From NCBI RefSeq assembly GCF_003182155.1, contig NZ_QGTG01000011.1:1-39209 (forward strand): a stretch of DNA of 39,209 bases. Direction: 5' to 3'. This DNA comes from Chitinophaga sp. S165 (lineage in GTDB: Bacteria; Bacteroidota; Bacteroidia; Chitinophagales; Chitinophagaceae). The number at the start of each line of letters is the position of its first letter. Position 1 is the first letter of the stretch. Positions 19,035 to 29,300 of the stretch are shown piece after piece. The notes under the pieces were generated by a model. That model did no database searches. It had not been told where the DNA came from and worked only from the letters and a program-made list of their open reading frames with translations. The translations under genes were made by a program, and so were the position numbers.

Positions 19035-19220
19035 ATGGAGAATATTTCGGCATTATTGGCCCTACTCAGACAAAGCGGAGTGACACTGGGACTGCAAGGT
19101 GAAAACCTGGAGATAGAAGTGCCAGAAGAAGGTATATCCGATTCATTACTGCATACATTATCAGCCTCCAAAAAAGAGCTGGTGGCTTATCTGCGCTTAA
19201 TGAAGGACAAAGCGCAGGAG
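19035..19220 (+). other. TubC-type N-terminal docking domain, acidic
   Basis: About 60 residues with the helix, beta-hairpin, helix pattern of TubC docking domains: LLALLRQSGVTLGLQGENL, then a strand LEIEVPEEG, then a helix ending KKELVAYLR. These domains bind the C-terminal tail of the upstream synthetase. The hairpin side is acidic (VPEEG), while the tail of the preceding NRPS is basic (NGRRKIII). Confidence 0.85.
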
Positions 19221-22200
19221 TACACCGGTATTGCACCCGCTCCGCCGGCGTTATCATACCCCTTATCGTCCTCACAATACAGGGTATGGCTTACAACAGA
19301 ACTGGAAGGCAGCACTGCCGCTTATAATATCCCCTTCATCGTTGAACTGCACGGTAAATTAGAACCTGCATTGTTATTACAGGCTATCTGTAATGTAACA
19401 GAACGGCACGAGATCCTCAGAACGGTTTTCCGCAAAGACGATGCCGGTGAGATCCGCCAATGGATACTTGAAAATAGTACCCTGCAACCGGTGTACTCAG
19501 ACCTGCGCGCTGTCAGCAACAAGCAGGATGTAAAAGAACAGCTCCTTTCACGATGGGGAAGCAAAATATTTGACCTGGAAAATGGCCCTTTACTCGACGT
19601 TATACTGCTTCAGCCGGAAGACACGCTGTTTATAATGGCGTTAAATATCCATCATATCATCTGCGATGGATGGTCTGTAGAGGTATTGATCAGGGATATA
19701 GTTAAGCAGTACCGCCATCTGCAGGGTGCTCCGGACACTGATTCAGGAGCACTCAGCTTGCAATACAAAGACTACGCCGTATGGCAGCAGGAACAGTTGA
19801 AGAATGGTAGCTTCAATAACCACAGCGACTACTGGCGCGAAAAATTAAGCGGGCCATTGCCCGTTCTTGACCTTACGGTAGCAGGAACACGCCCCGCCGT
19901 AAAAACATACAACGGTGACACGATGCTGTTTTCTTTCAGCCCGGCCGCTTCTGAAAACATCATGAAATGGGCCCACCAGAAGAATGGTCTGCTCCTGATG
20001 CCTTTGCTCGCAGCTGTAAAGGCTGTGTTGTACCGGTACTCCGGCCAGAATGATATCATCGTAGGTACACCTGTAGCGGGAAGGAACCATGCTGCACTGT
20101 ATGATCAGATAGGATTCTACGTAAATACGCTGCCTTTGCGTACGGTGATAAATGGCGCCGCTTCATTCAGCCACATGTTCGGAGCTGTAAGAACGACCCT
20201 CCTTGAGGCAATGGAGCATCAGGAATATCCGCTGGACCTGATGATCAATGATCTGGAAATTAAAAGGGATACCAGCAGAGCCGCCCTGTTCGATGTATTG
20301 GTTGGTTTGCAAAATATTGCAACCGAAACCTTGCAGGCTGGCCCTGGCGATGTAAGTATCAAACAGGTCCCGCTGCTGCATAACAAAACCAAATTTGATA
20401 TGACGGTGATGTTCCGGGAAACCGGCAATCAGATCACTTTTTATATCGACTATAATACTGACATCTATACCGCAAGCACAATTGCCCGCCTGGGAGAGCA
20501 CATTATCACTTTCCTTGAGAATGCTATCAGTGATGAAGAGGTCCCGGTAGAAAAGATAAATTATCTCTCAGATGCTGAACGTGATCACCTTGTCCGGAAG
20601 GTGAACAATACCACCCGCAACTATCCCCGCCACGAAACCATCGTTTCCCTCTTTGAAGAGCAGGTGAAAAAGTTTTCAGATCGTATTGCTGTAGTATGTG
20701 GACAACGGCAGGTAACCTATCGGGAACTTGACGATCTGTCCTCACAGCTGGCGCATTGTCTGAGGAACGAATATCTTGTACAGGAAGGAGATTTTGTGGG
20801 AATTATGATAGACCGGAATGAGTGGCTGATGATATCCATCCTTGCAATATTAAAGACCGGAGCGGCATTCGTTCCTTTCGATTCCAGCGTACCGGAAGAA
20901 AGGAATAAGCTTGCAAGAGAGGACAGCGGTTGTAAGGTTGTGATAGACCAGCAACTGGCTGATAGATTTTTAGACAACCTGTCAAGATATGCTGCAACGC
21001 CGGTATCCGTGAAACAGACATCAGATGCGGCTGCCTATCTGATCTATACATCCGGAACAACAGGTAAGCCGAAAGGTGTTATTACCAGTCATGCCAATAT
21101 CATTAATTATCATTACTGGTTTATCAATGCATTCGGTATTACTCATACAGACAGCTCAATTCTGCTATCCAGCTATGTTTTCAGCGGAGTGTATACCAGC
21201 GTATACTGTACTATACTAAGCGGAGGTACGCTCCATATAGTGCCCAGGATGTTTATGCAGAATACACCGGAACTTAGCCGTTATATAGCTGAACAAGGCA
21301 TTACCTTCCTGAAGATCACGCCTTCTCATCTCGATATGCTGATCCATCTTGGCGATTTCCTGGAGCTCGTGAACGACCGGCTACGGCTGCTTGTAATAGG
21401 AGGGGACAGGATAAAGACGGCCGATCTGCAGCTGTTTAATGAAAGACGTCCGCACACAAGGCTCGTATACCATTACGGTGCTTCTGAAACAACAATGGGA
21501 TCACTCTTTCACGAGATTACTGACGCCAATATAGAGGAGTTTTGCCGGCAGCCACGATTAGGAAAACCTATCGATAACGCAGGTGTGTTCATAGTGGATA
21601 ATAACAGGCAACTGGTACCGCAGGGTGTCGTTGGTCAGATCTGTGTCACAGGTGCAGGGCTGTCTCAAGGCTACCTTCATAACCGCGAACTGACAGACGA
21701 AATGTTTTTCTACCCGGATTTTAATCCTGGTGCCAGGGCTTATGCAACAGGTGACATGGGCAAGCTGCTGGAAGATGATACCGTGGCATTTATGGGAAGA
21801 AGTGACAGTCAGGTAAAAGTAAGGGGCCACCGTATAGAGCTGGCAGAAATTGAGCGCGTATTGCTGAATTACGAAGGAGTTAACAGTGCGAAGGTGCTGC
21901 CTTATGATGCAGGCAATGGTGAGACAGAACTGGCTGCATACGTCATATCTCCTGCAAGGCTACGTGTAACCTTACTCAGGGAACATCTGAAAAAGCATGT
22001 GCCTGAATATATGGTCCCTTCAAGGTTCTCCCAGTTGGAGGCATTCCCGACCGGCGTCACAGGTAAGATAGATACAAAAGCCTTTCCGGCTCCATCTGCA
22101 TATCCAATGGATAGCGATCTTGGCCTTGCAACTCCCAGGAATGAAACAGAAGCCGTGCTGCTCGGAATTTGGAAAAACGTGCTTGGCAGAAATGAGATCG

Positions 22201-23825
22201 GTATTGCTGATAACTTCTTCGAGTTGGGAGGGCACAGCCTTAATTTTGCGATCCTCAACAACAGATACGCCAGTGAGTTGCAGGTCAGGTTATCCATGAG
22301 AGAAACGTTCACAAACGCTACCATTGCAGCACATGCGAAACTGGTTGACCATGCAGCGAAAGATCTGTTCGAGTCTGTTGCTCCCGCCCCGGTGCTCGCA
22401 GATTATCCTCTTTCCAACGCACAGCAAAGATTATGGATGATCTGTCAGTTCCATTCGGCCGGCACCGCATTCAATATTCCCGTTGCGTGTGTCTTCAAAG
22501 GCAATCTGAACCTGCCCGCATTTGAACAAAGCCTGCATGCTATAATTGAAAGACATGAAGTGTTACGCACCACATTCAGAATGAATAAGGAAGGTGAGGT
22601 GAGGCAGGCGATCCTTTCAGGTCCTGAATTTGACTTCAGGCTTGAATACCACGACCTGTCCAACATCCCGCACAATGCAGCTATACTGAAGGAAAAGGTC
22701 CAAAAGGAAAGAACGCATCTTTTTCGCATAGATGCCGCCCCGCTTCTTAGAGCCGCCCTGTTCAAAACTGCGGCCAGCGAGTTCGTTTTTTCAATTGTGA
22801 TCCATCATATCATCTGCGACAGATGGTCAATGAATATCCTGATAAAAGAACTGATGTTCCTATATAGGCATATTGATAGCGGTACGCCGTATCAGTTGCC
22901 CGCACTAAAGATCCAATATAAAGACTATGCTGTCTGGCAACGTCGTTTGCTGGAAAATCACATGCTGGAAAGTAGCCGCGACTACTGGCGTCGTCAGCTC
23001 TCCGGCGACTTGCCCGGATTGAACCTCCGTTCTCAGCTGGAACGTCCTGCCTTGATGTCTTATAATGGTGCTACGGTAAGAACGGTAATAAGAGAAGAAC
23101 AGTATGCAGGTTTTCTGCATCTCCTGCATCAGCAGCATGGCACGCTCTTTACCGGCCTTACTTCAATTACCGCAATGGTATTACATCACTTTTCCGGACA
23201 ACAGCACCTGCTGATAGGAGCACCGTTTGCAGGCAGGTCACATGCCGATCTGGAAGACCAGGTAGGATTCTATGTGAATATGCTTCCGCTTTCTATCAGG
23301 CTCGCCCAGGAGGACACTTTTATTACCCTGCATCAAAAAGTAAAAACAGTGGCGCTGGAGGCTAATCAACATCAGATCTATCCGTTGGATGAACTGGTAG
23401 ACCAGCTGGGCATACAGCGGGATACAAGCAGGGGAGCGCTTTTTGACGTCGTAGTGTCACTGCTTGATAACCAGCTGCCGGTAGATCAGCGGGAAAAAGG
23501 CTTCGGCGATCTGCATGTTACAAACTATACGGATGTAAGTGTAAATAAAAGCCGCTTCGACCTCCTGTTCAATTTTGAAGCAGCAGCAGGCGTCTTGCAC
23601 ATGGACATCAATTACAATACCGATCTGTTTACCGAAGGATTTATAAATGACCTTATTGATACGTTCTCTGCCCTCATGCGAACGGTGATAGCACATCCCC
23701 TTGCAGGCGTGAACGAGGTCATCTTCCTGAAAGATCTTTTACCTGCCGGAAGCCAGGACGGGCTGCAGAAAACAGTCACAGCTGCTTCCTCTTTTATTAA
23801 CGATCTCAGTGAATTTAATTTTTAA
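19035..23825 (+). CDS. NRPS: TubC docking, C, A, PCP, C
   Basis: NRPS of 1596 residues, starting 3 bases after the previous stop. Residues 1 to about 60 form a TubC-type N-terminal docking domain. C1 has HHIICDGW at 206. The A domain has A3 YTSGTTGKPKG at 671, A5 HYGASET, a TGD motif, a QVKVRGHRIE loop and an A10 GKID lysine, so the fold looks intact. Its pocket reads S-G-T-K-V-G-H-M-G: like the aspartate code DLTKVGHIG but with Ser (residue 717) where nearly all amino-acid-activating domains have Asp235. PCP has LGGHS (Ser1068). The last domain is a full C domain with HHIICDRW at 1257 (Gly of HHxxxDG replaced by Arg). It has no A domain behind it and should serve the first A domain of the NRPS at 25584. 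The protein ends in NDLSEFNF, resembling the tail of the radical SAM protein downstream. Confidence 0.95.
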   Translation: MENISALLALLRQSGVTLGLQGENLEIEVPEEGISDSLLHTLSASKKELVAYLRLMKDKAQEYTGIAPAPPALSYPLSSSQYRVWLTTELEGSTAAYNIPFIVELHGKLEPALLLQAICNVTERHEILRTVFRKDDAGEIRQWILENSTLQPVYSDLRAVSNKQDVKEQLLSRWGSKIFDLENGPLLDVILLQPEDTLFIMALNIHHIICDGWSVEVLIRDIVKQYRHLQGAPDTDSGALSLQYKDYAVWQQEQLKNGSFNNHSDYWREKLSGPLPVLDLTVAGTRPAVKTYNGDTMLFSFSPAASENIMKWAHQKNGLLLMPLLAAVKAVLYRYSGQNDIIVGTPVAGRNHAALYDQIGFYVNTLPLRTVINGAASFSHMFGAVRTTLLEAMEHQEYPLDLMINDLEIKRDTSRAALFDVLVGLQNIATETLQAGPGDVSIKQVPLLHNKTKFDMTVMFRETGNQITFYIDYNTDIYTASTIARLGEHIITFLENAISDEEVPVEKINYLSDAERDHLVRKVNNTTRNYPRHETIVSLFEEQVKKFSDRIAVVCGQRQVTYRELDDLSSQLAHCLRNEYLVQEGDFVGIMIDRNEWLMISILAILKTGAAFVPFDSSVPEERNKLAREDSGCKVVIDQQLADRFLDNLSRYAATPVSVKQTSDAAAYLIYTSGTTGKPKGVITSHANIINYHYWFINAFGITHTDSSILLSSYVFSGVYTSVYCTILSGGTLHIVPRMFMQNTPELSRYIAEQGITFLKITPSHLDMLIHLGDFLELVNDRLRLLVIGGDRIKTADLQLFNERRPHTRLVYHYGASETTMGSLFHEITDANIEEFCRQPRLGKPIDNAGVFIVDNNRQLVPQGVVGQICVTGAGLSQGYLHNRELTDEMFFYPDFNPGARAYATGDMGKLLEDDTVAFMGRSDSQVKVRGHRIELAEIERVLLNYEGVNSAKVLPYDAGNGETELAAYVISPARLRVTLLREHLKKHVPEYMVPSRFSQLEAFPTGVTGKIDTKAFPAPSAYPMDSDLGLATPRNETEAVLLGIWKNVLGRNEIGIADNFFELGGHSLNFAILNNRYASELQVRLSMRETFTNATIAAHAKLVDHAAKDLFESVAPAPVLADYPLSNAQQRLWMICQFHSAGTAFNIPVACVFKGNLNLPAFEQSLHAIIERHEVLRTTFRMNKEGEVRQAILSGPEFDFRLEYHDLSNIPHNAAILKEKVQKERTHLFRIDAAPLLRAALFKTAASEFVFSIVIHHIICDRWSMNILIKELMFLYRHIDSGTPYQLPALKIQYKDYAVWQRRLLENHMLESSRDYWRRQLSGDLPGLNLRSQLERPALMSYNGATVRTVIREEQYAGFLHLLHQQHGTLFTGLTSITAMVLHHFSGQQHLLIGAPFAGRSHADLEDQVGFYVNMLPLSIRLAQEDTFITLHQKVKTVALEANQHQIYPLDELVDQLGIQRDTSRGALFDVVVSLLDNQLPVDQREKGFGDLHVTNYTDVSVNKSRFDLLFNFEAAAGVLHMDINYNTDLFTEGFINDLIDTFSALMRTVIAHPLAGVNEVIFLKDLLPAGSQDGLQKTVTAASSFINDLSEFNF

Positions 23826-23836
23826 AGTCACCTCCC

Positions 23837-25579
23837 ATGAATACAATAGAAACCCTGAAGGACATACGTGAAAACGGCGGACAAGGCCGGATGTTATTGT
23901 TGTTATTACCCTTTTGGGATCCATTAGTACCCCCATTAGGGCTTGCTTCCCTGAAAAGTTACCTGCAACGACATGGCAACTATGCAGTAAGCGCCTATGA
24001 TGCCAATATTGAAGGTGACTTCACTGATATTTATGACCGCTACTTCGGCGCCCTTGCCGATTTTGTGCCGGAGAAGAAACGGAAGCTCCTGTTTAATATG
24101 GGGCATGAAGTGCTAAAGAATCATACGATGGCCTTCATCAACCGCACAACCGAACCCGATGAAGTATACTTCGGCCTGATAAGTGAAATAGTTTACAAAA
24201 CCTTCTACACACAATTGTCGCAGGAACAGCTGCAACATATGGAGGAGATTATAAAATTATTCATTGGCCGTATCGAGCGGTACGTGATGAACTATGTTGA
24301 AGAACTGAAGCCGCACGTATTCGGCTTATCAGTATACAGCGGTTCTTTACCAGCATCCCTGTACGCGTTCCGGTTCGTGAAACAACACTATCCGCATATC
24401 TTCACCGTTATGGGAGGCGCTGTATTCAGTAATGAACTGAAACCCGGATCGCCGAATTATCACAGGGTATTGAACGAAACGCCCTATATAGATAAGATCG
24501 TGGAAGGAGAGGGCGAGATTCTGCTGTTACAGTTGTTAAATGGCGAATTGCCTGACGATAGGAAATTTTATACGAAGAAAGATATTAAGAATGTCAGTGT
24601 AGACCTGAACGCCGTACCGGTACCTGACTTCTCGGATATTAACATGGATGCTTATCTCACAGTATCCAGTTCTACCGGAAGGAGCTGTCCCTTTGAATGT
24701 AGCTTCTGCTCGGAAACTATTTTCTGGGGAAGATATACTAAACGTGCGCCCGCTACTATCATCGGTGAAATACAACGTTTGCACCGGCAGTATAATAAGC
24801 AGCTGATCTTTATGTGCGACTCCATTCTGAACCCTGTAATGGACCCGCTGACAGACGCTTTGCTCGAAATTGACGACCCTATTTATTTTGACGGCTATTT
24901 CAGGATCGATAAGAAATCACAGGACCTGAAAAACACAATAAAATGGAGAAGGGGAGGATACTATCGTGCCCGTATGGGAGTGGAAAGTGGCTCAGAGGCA
25001 ATGTTGAAAATGATGCACAAGGACATTACCGTTAAGCAGATCAAACAGGCGGTAATAAACCTGGCCACAGCAGGTATCAAGACCACTACAATGTTTGTTG
25101 TCGGCCACCCGGGAGAAACAGAAGAGCAGTTCCAGGAAACGCTGAAGCTCATAGAAGAGCTGCAGGACTTCATATATGAGGCGGATTGTAACCCTTTCCA
25201 GTTTTACTATTCCGGTCAGGTCGACTCCGCCGCCTGGGAAGCACAGTTTAAAAAAGAGTCATTGTACAACGAAAAATACGATGACCTGATCTTCAGTAAA
25301 ACATGGACGCTCGACGTATATCCCGTGCGTGAGATCGCCTATGAAAGAGCTAACCGGTTTGTGGAATTCGTGGAAAAATTAGGTATCTATAATCCCTACA
25401 AACTGGAGGATATCAGAAAAGCAGATGAAAGATGGGCGGCCCTGCACAAGAATGCAGTTCCCTCTATGCTCGAGATCCAGCATGGTAAAATTCCGCTGTC
25501 CGAAAAAAGAAGTATCGCCGAATACAAGATGGCCGATACCAGTGATCTGAACCTTAACCTTGACGAATGGAATTTCTAA
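23837..25579 (+). CDS. B12-binding-like radical SAM enzyme, NRPS-associated
   Basis: Radical SAM protein of 580 residues. The cluster-binding CxxxCxxC is seen as CPFECSFC (Cys284, Cys288, Cys291). After it come the typical RMGVESGSE and VVGHPGETEEQF segments. Residues 1 to about 240 resemble the cobalamin-binding-like Rossmann region of B12-dependent radical SAM proteins (PPLGLASLKSYLQRHG near the start, then FGLSVYSG and FTVMGGAVFS), but I see no DxHxxG cobalamin-ligand motif. Possible reactions include C-methylation or another C-H modification of the peptide or a building block; the sequence does not decide. It sits 11 bases after one NRPS gene and 4 bases before the next. Unusually for the family, it ends in an acidic-aromatic tail (LNLDEWNF) like the NRPS upstream (NDLSEFNF), suggesting recruitment to the assembly line. 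Family call is firm, the reaction is unknown. Confidence 0.9.
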   Translation: MNTIETLKDIRENGGQGRMLLLLLPFWDPLVPPLGLASLKSYLQRHGNYAVSAYDANIEGDFTDIYDRYFGALADFVPEKKRKLLFNMGHEVLKNHTMAFINRTTEPDEVYFGLISEIVYKTFYTQLSQEQLQHMEEIIKLFIGRIERYVMNYVEELKPHVFGLSVYSGSLPASLYAFRFVKQHYPHIFTVMGGAVFSNELKPGSPNYHRVLNETPYIDKIVEGEGEILLLQLLNGELPDDRKFYTKKDIKNVSVDLNAVPVPDFSDINMDAYLTVSSSTGRSCPFECSFCSETIFWGRYTKRAPATIIGEIQRLHRQYNKQLIFMCDSILNPVMDPLTDALLEIDDPIYFDGYFRIDKKSQDLKNTIKWRRGGYYRARMGVESGSEAMLKMMHKDITVKQIKQAVINLATAGIKTTTMFVVGHPGETEEQFQETLKLIEELQDFIYEADCNPFQFYYSGQVDSAAWEAQFKKESLYNEKYDDLIFSKTWTLDVYPVREIAYERANRFVEFVEKLGIYNPYKLEDIRKADERWAALHKNAVPSMLEIQHGKIPLSEKRSIAEYKMADTSDLNLNLDEWNF

Positions 25580-25583
25580 CGTT

Positions 25584-26320
25584 ATGAGCGTGCAAAACCT
25601 GGAATTAATACTTAAAGGAAAAGACTATTGGAATGGCGTCCTGTCAGGAGAAGCGGCTGGCGCTTTCCCCGCAGATAAGAATGGTACGGCAATTTCAGGA
25701 ACAGGGGAATTAGATCTCCGCCTGTCTGAAAACATTGCTGCAACAGTTATGAAACTTTCCAACGGTTCGCCCGCCCGTGTGCATCTTTGTTTGTTGGCCG
25801 GTGTCGCTGCGTTACTTTATAAATATAACAGCGGACAAGAGATCTTGATAGGCGCGCCGGTTTACAAACAGGCGTCAGGAGAGGACCTGCTGAACAAGAT
25901 CCTGCTCTTCAGAATGGACCTGACAGGAAAGGGTTTTAAGGAGCTGTTGATGGGTATCAGTAAAGACATGAAAGATGCGGTGGCTCATCAGAACTTCCCC
26001 CTGAATACACTGCTTTTTCAGAAGAAGATAGCAGACAAGGAAACCGGTATATCTATGATCGACGTCTTTGTGCTGCTGGATGAATTACATGAACAGGAAT
26101 ATGTACGTCCTCTCAGACCTGGTATCATGTTCCTGTTCCGCACACATGAGGATAACAGCATCTCCTGCAGGATTGAATACAGTACAGCCAGGTTTTCTCA
26201 TGCCGCGGTCAACGATATTGCCAACAGGCTGTTACTGTTGATGGGCGCCTGTTTGCAGGATATGATGCAGGACCTTGCAGGCGTTAGCCTGCTGTCTGAT
26301 GAAGATAGAGAACTAATAAG
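25584..26320 (+). other. C-lobe-only condensation domain (half-C) 3
   Basis: Residues 1 to about 245 of the NRPS at 25584. It opens with GKDYWNGVLSG, the YW helix at the start of the C-lobe, and continues with LLAGVAALLYKYNSGQEILIGAPV, the counterpart of the LLAALKTVLYKYTGQEDLIVGTPVAGR region of full C domains. No HHxxxDG is present. The full C domain that should serve this module ends the NRPS at 19035, with the radical SAM gene between them. The end point is approximate. Confidence 0.8.
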
Positions 26321-29300
26321 CAGTCCGCCGGCACCCCTTACATCGCGGGATACACGTAGTATTATTTCCCTGTTTGAAGAACAGGCAGGCAAGACGCCCG
26401 GAATACCTGCACTGTGCTTCGAAAATCAAGTGATCACTTATGGCGAGCTTAATGGGCTCTCCAATCAGTTCGCTGCTTACCTGCAAGAGCAACACGGTAT
26501 AGTACTGGGTGATCGGGTAGCTATCAGGCTGCCTCGCAGCCCCTGGATGATCGTGGCTATCCTGGGCGTTCTGAAAGCTGGTGCTGCCTACATTCCTATT
26601 GACCCGGAATATCCGGCTCAACGTATCGCTTATATAGAAGCAGACAGTCAAAGTAAGTTGCTAATAGAGCAGGGAGTCATGGAACAGTTTGCGGACTGCC
26701 GCCACACAATCAGCGAAGAACGTATTGACTGCAGCACTGCTCCCGATCAGCTGGTTTATATTATATATACGTCCGGATCAACCGGCGCACCTAAAGGTGT
26801 GGCAATAAAGAACAGCAATCTCGTTAACTATATAGATTGGGCTAATAGCTACTACTTCGACGGACGGAGCGGATATTGTTTCGGTCTCTTTACCTCGCTA
26901 TCATTTGACCTTACTATAACAAGCATCTTCACAACCTTGTTAAGAGGTGACAAAATATTTATTTTCCCCGAAGGGAATATTGCCGGTATTATTACAGATG
27001 TATTCTCATGCCATCCGGAAGTAAATACGATCAAGATCACGCCATCCCATCTTAACCTGGCCAGACATCTCGGCCTGGAAAGATCAACAATTGACACCAT
27101 TATCCTGGGAGGAGAACAGCTTAAAAAAGAGCAGGTGGCATTTCTGAAGCAGTTAAGCCCTGATATAAAAATATATAACGAGTACGGTCCGACAGAAACA
27201 ACAGTTGGCTGTACCTGCGTATTGTTGACCGGTAATGAGGACGATATCTCTATCGGCCGGCCAATACGTAATACGAACATCTATATAACAGACGCACACG
27301 GTAATCTGTTACCACCCGGCATTCCCGGTGAAATTATCATTGGCGGTGCTGGTGTGGCGGTCGGATATTATAATAACGAGGCGCAGACAAACACGAAGTT
27401 CTGCGAAGATCTGTATGCAGAAAACGGAGGCCGCGCCTATAGAAGCGGTGATCTTGGTAAATGGCTGCACGATGGTAATATCCTGTACATTGGTAGAAAA
27501 GATGGTCAGGTAAAGATCAATGGGTTCCGGATAGAAACAGACGAAGTAGAATATCACCTGGTATCTTATCCCGGTGTTACCGCAGCAGTCGTACTCGCAA
27601 GGCATACCGGAGATGAACAGGAAGGACTGTATGCCTTTTTTGTTTCGGACGATGTAATAGAACCGGCTGTTCTTAGGGAATTTATGCAGGCATCCGTACC
27701 CGCCTATATGATTCCCCACTACTTCTGCCAGGTCAGCGAAATTCCGCTTACGCCAAATGGAAAGGTGGATGAAAAGGCGCTGCAATCAATGTACGTAAGT
27801 TATAACACTACGACCGCATATACAGCTCCCCGCAATGACCTGGAAAGTGAGTTATGTCTTGTCTGGCAGGAGATCCTGGGCAAAGAGCAGGTGGGTGTAC
27901 TGGACGATTTCTTTTCAATGGGTGGTCACAGTCTGAAAGCTACCAGGCTGATGACGAGATACAGAAAACAATTCGGCGTACACTTGTCCCTGCAGGAGAT
28001 ATTTATGAATGCCAGCGTTGCCAGGCATGCAGCATTAATTACACAGGCGCGCAGGGAACAGGCAAAAGAGATCCCTGTTGCCGCTCCGGCTGATAGCTAT
28101 CCGTTGTCCAACTCCCAGAAGCGTCTCTGGTTGCTGAGCCAGCGGGCCGATAGCAATACCGCCTATAACATCCCGGCCGCATTTCAAATAACTGGCGAAC
28201 TTGATCTGACCGGTTTTAATAATGCGGTTGATTATCTTATTCAACGTCACGAGATCTTCCGGACAAGCATAAGAGAAACAGCGTCCGGTGAACCCGCCCA
28301 GTGGATCACTCCTGCGAATGAGTTTTCATACAATGTCGGGTATCATGACCTTACCGGAGAAGATTCCAGGGAGTCAATGTGCCGCCGCCATATAGAAGAG
28401 ATGATGGCCACAAAGTTTGATCTGGCAGCGGCGCCGCTTTTCAGGTTAGTGTTGTTAAAGATGGAGATAGACAGGTATGTGTTGTTGCTCAACATGCACC
28501 ATATTATCAGCGATGCATGGTCAATGGAGGTCTTTACCCGGGAGCTCTTCGATTTTTATAATCACTGGAAGTCTGGTATAACTTATCAATCTTCACCGCT
28601 TCGTATTCAATATAAAGACTATGCCGTATGGCAGAATCTCCTGCTTGACGGTGAGATAGCTAAACAGTCAAAAGAATATTGGTCAAATCAGCTTAACGGA
28701 GAATTGCCAGTACTGACAGTGCCTGCAAACAAGAGTAGTGCTGTCTCAAACGGAAATGCCGCTGTGCTGCATATGAAACTGGAACCCACTGTAACTGCTG
28801 CTCTGAAGCAACTTACCAGGCAACACGGCGCGACGGTATTTATGGGATTGCTGGCCGCGGTTAAAGTCCTTTTACATCGGTATACCGGACAGGAGGACCT
28901 GTTGGTGGGCACACCGGTGGCCGGCCGGGAGCATGCAGATCTGGAGAATCAGATCGGGTTCTATGTGAACACCCTTGCCATCAGAACGATCATCGATAAT
29001 GAGTGTTCATTCAGTCAGCTCCTTGATACAGTTAAAAACACCACACTGGAGGCTTATGCACATCAGGATTATCCTTTTGACCTGGTGGCGGAAGATCATA
29101 AGGGGCTTACACTGAATATCATGGTCGATATGCGTTCAGATGCATTCGCAAAACAACAGGACGATGCGTGGAAAGGACTGAAAATAAGTGCTTTTCCTAC
29201 CGGTCCTGATAAGGTAAAGTTTGACCTTAATTTTTCGTTTGCAGAATCAGCAGACGATGTATACCTCACTATAAAGTACAATACAGACAAATACACACAG

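Noticed and set aside
25560..25583. TTG 25560 as start of the large NRPS
   Set aside because: It overlaps the end of the radical SAM gene, adds eight residues with no counterpart, and a good ATG follows at 25584, 4 bases after the stop.
6005..26320. Half-C domains as frameshifted full C domains
   Set aside because: Upstream of each start are only 4 to 24 non-coding bases and then an unrelated gene or an NRPS that already ends in a complete C domain; there is no room for a missing N-lobe.
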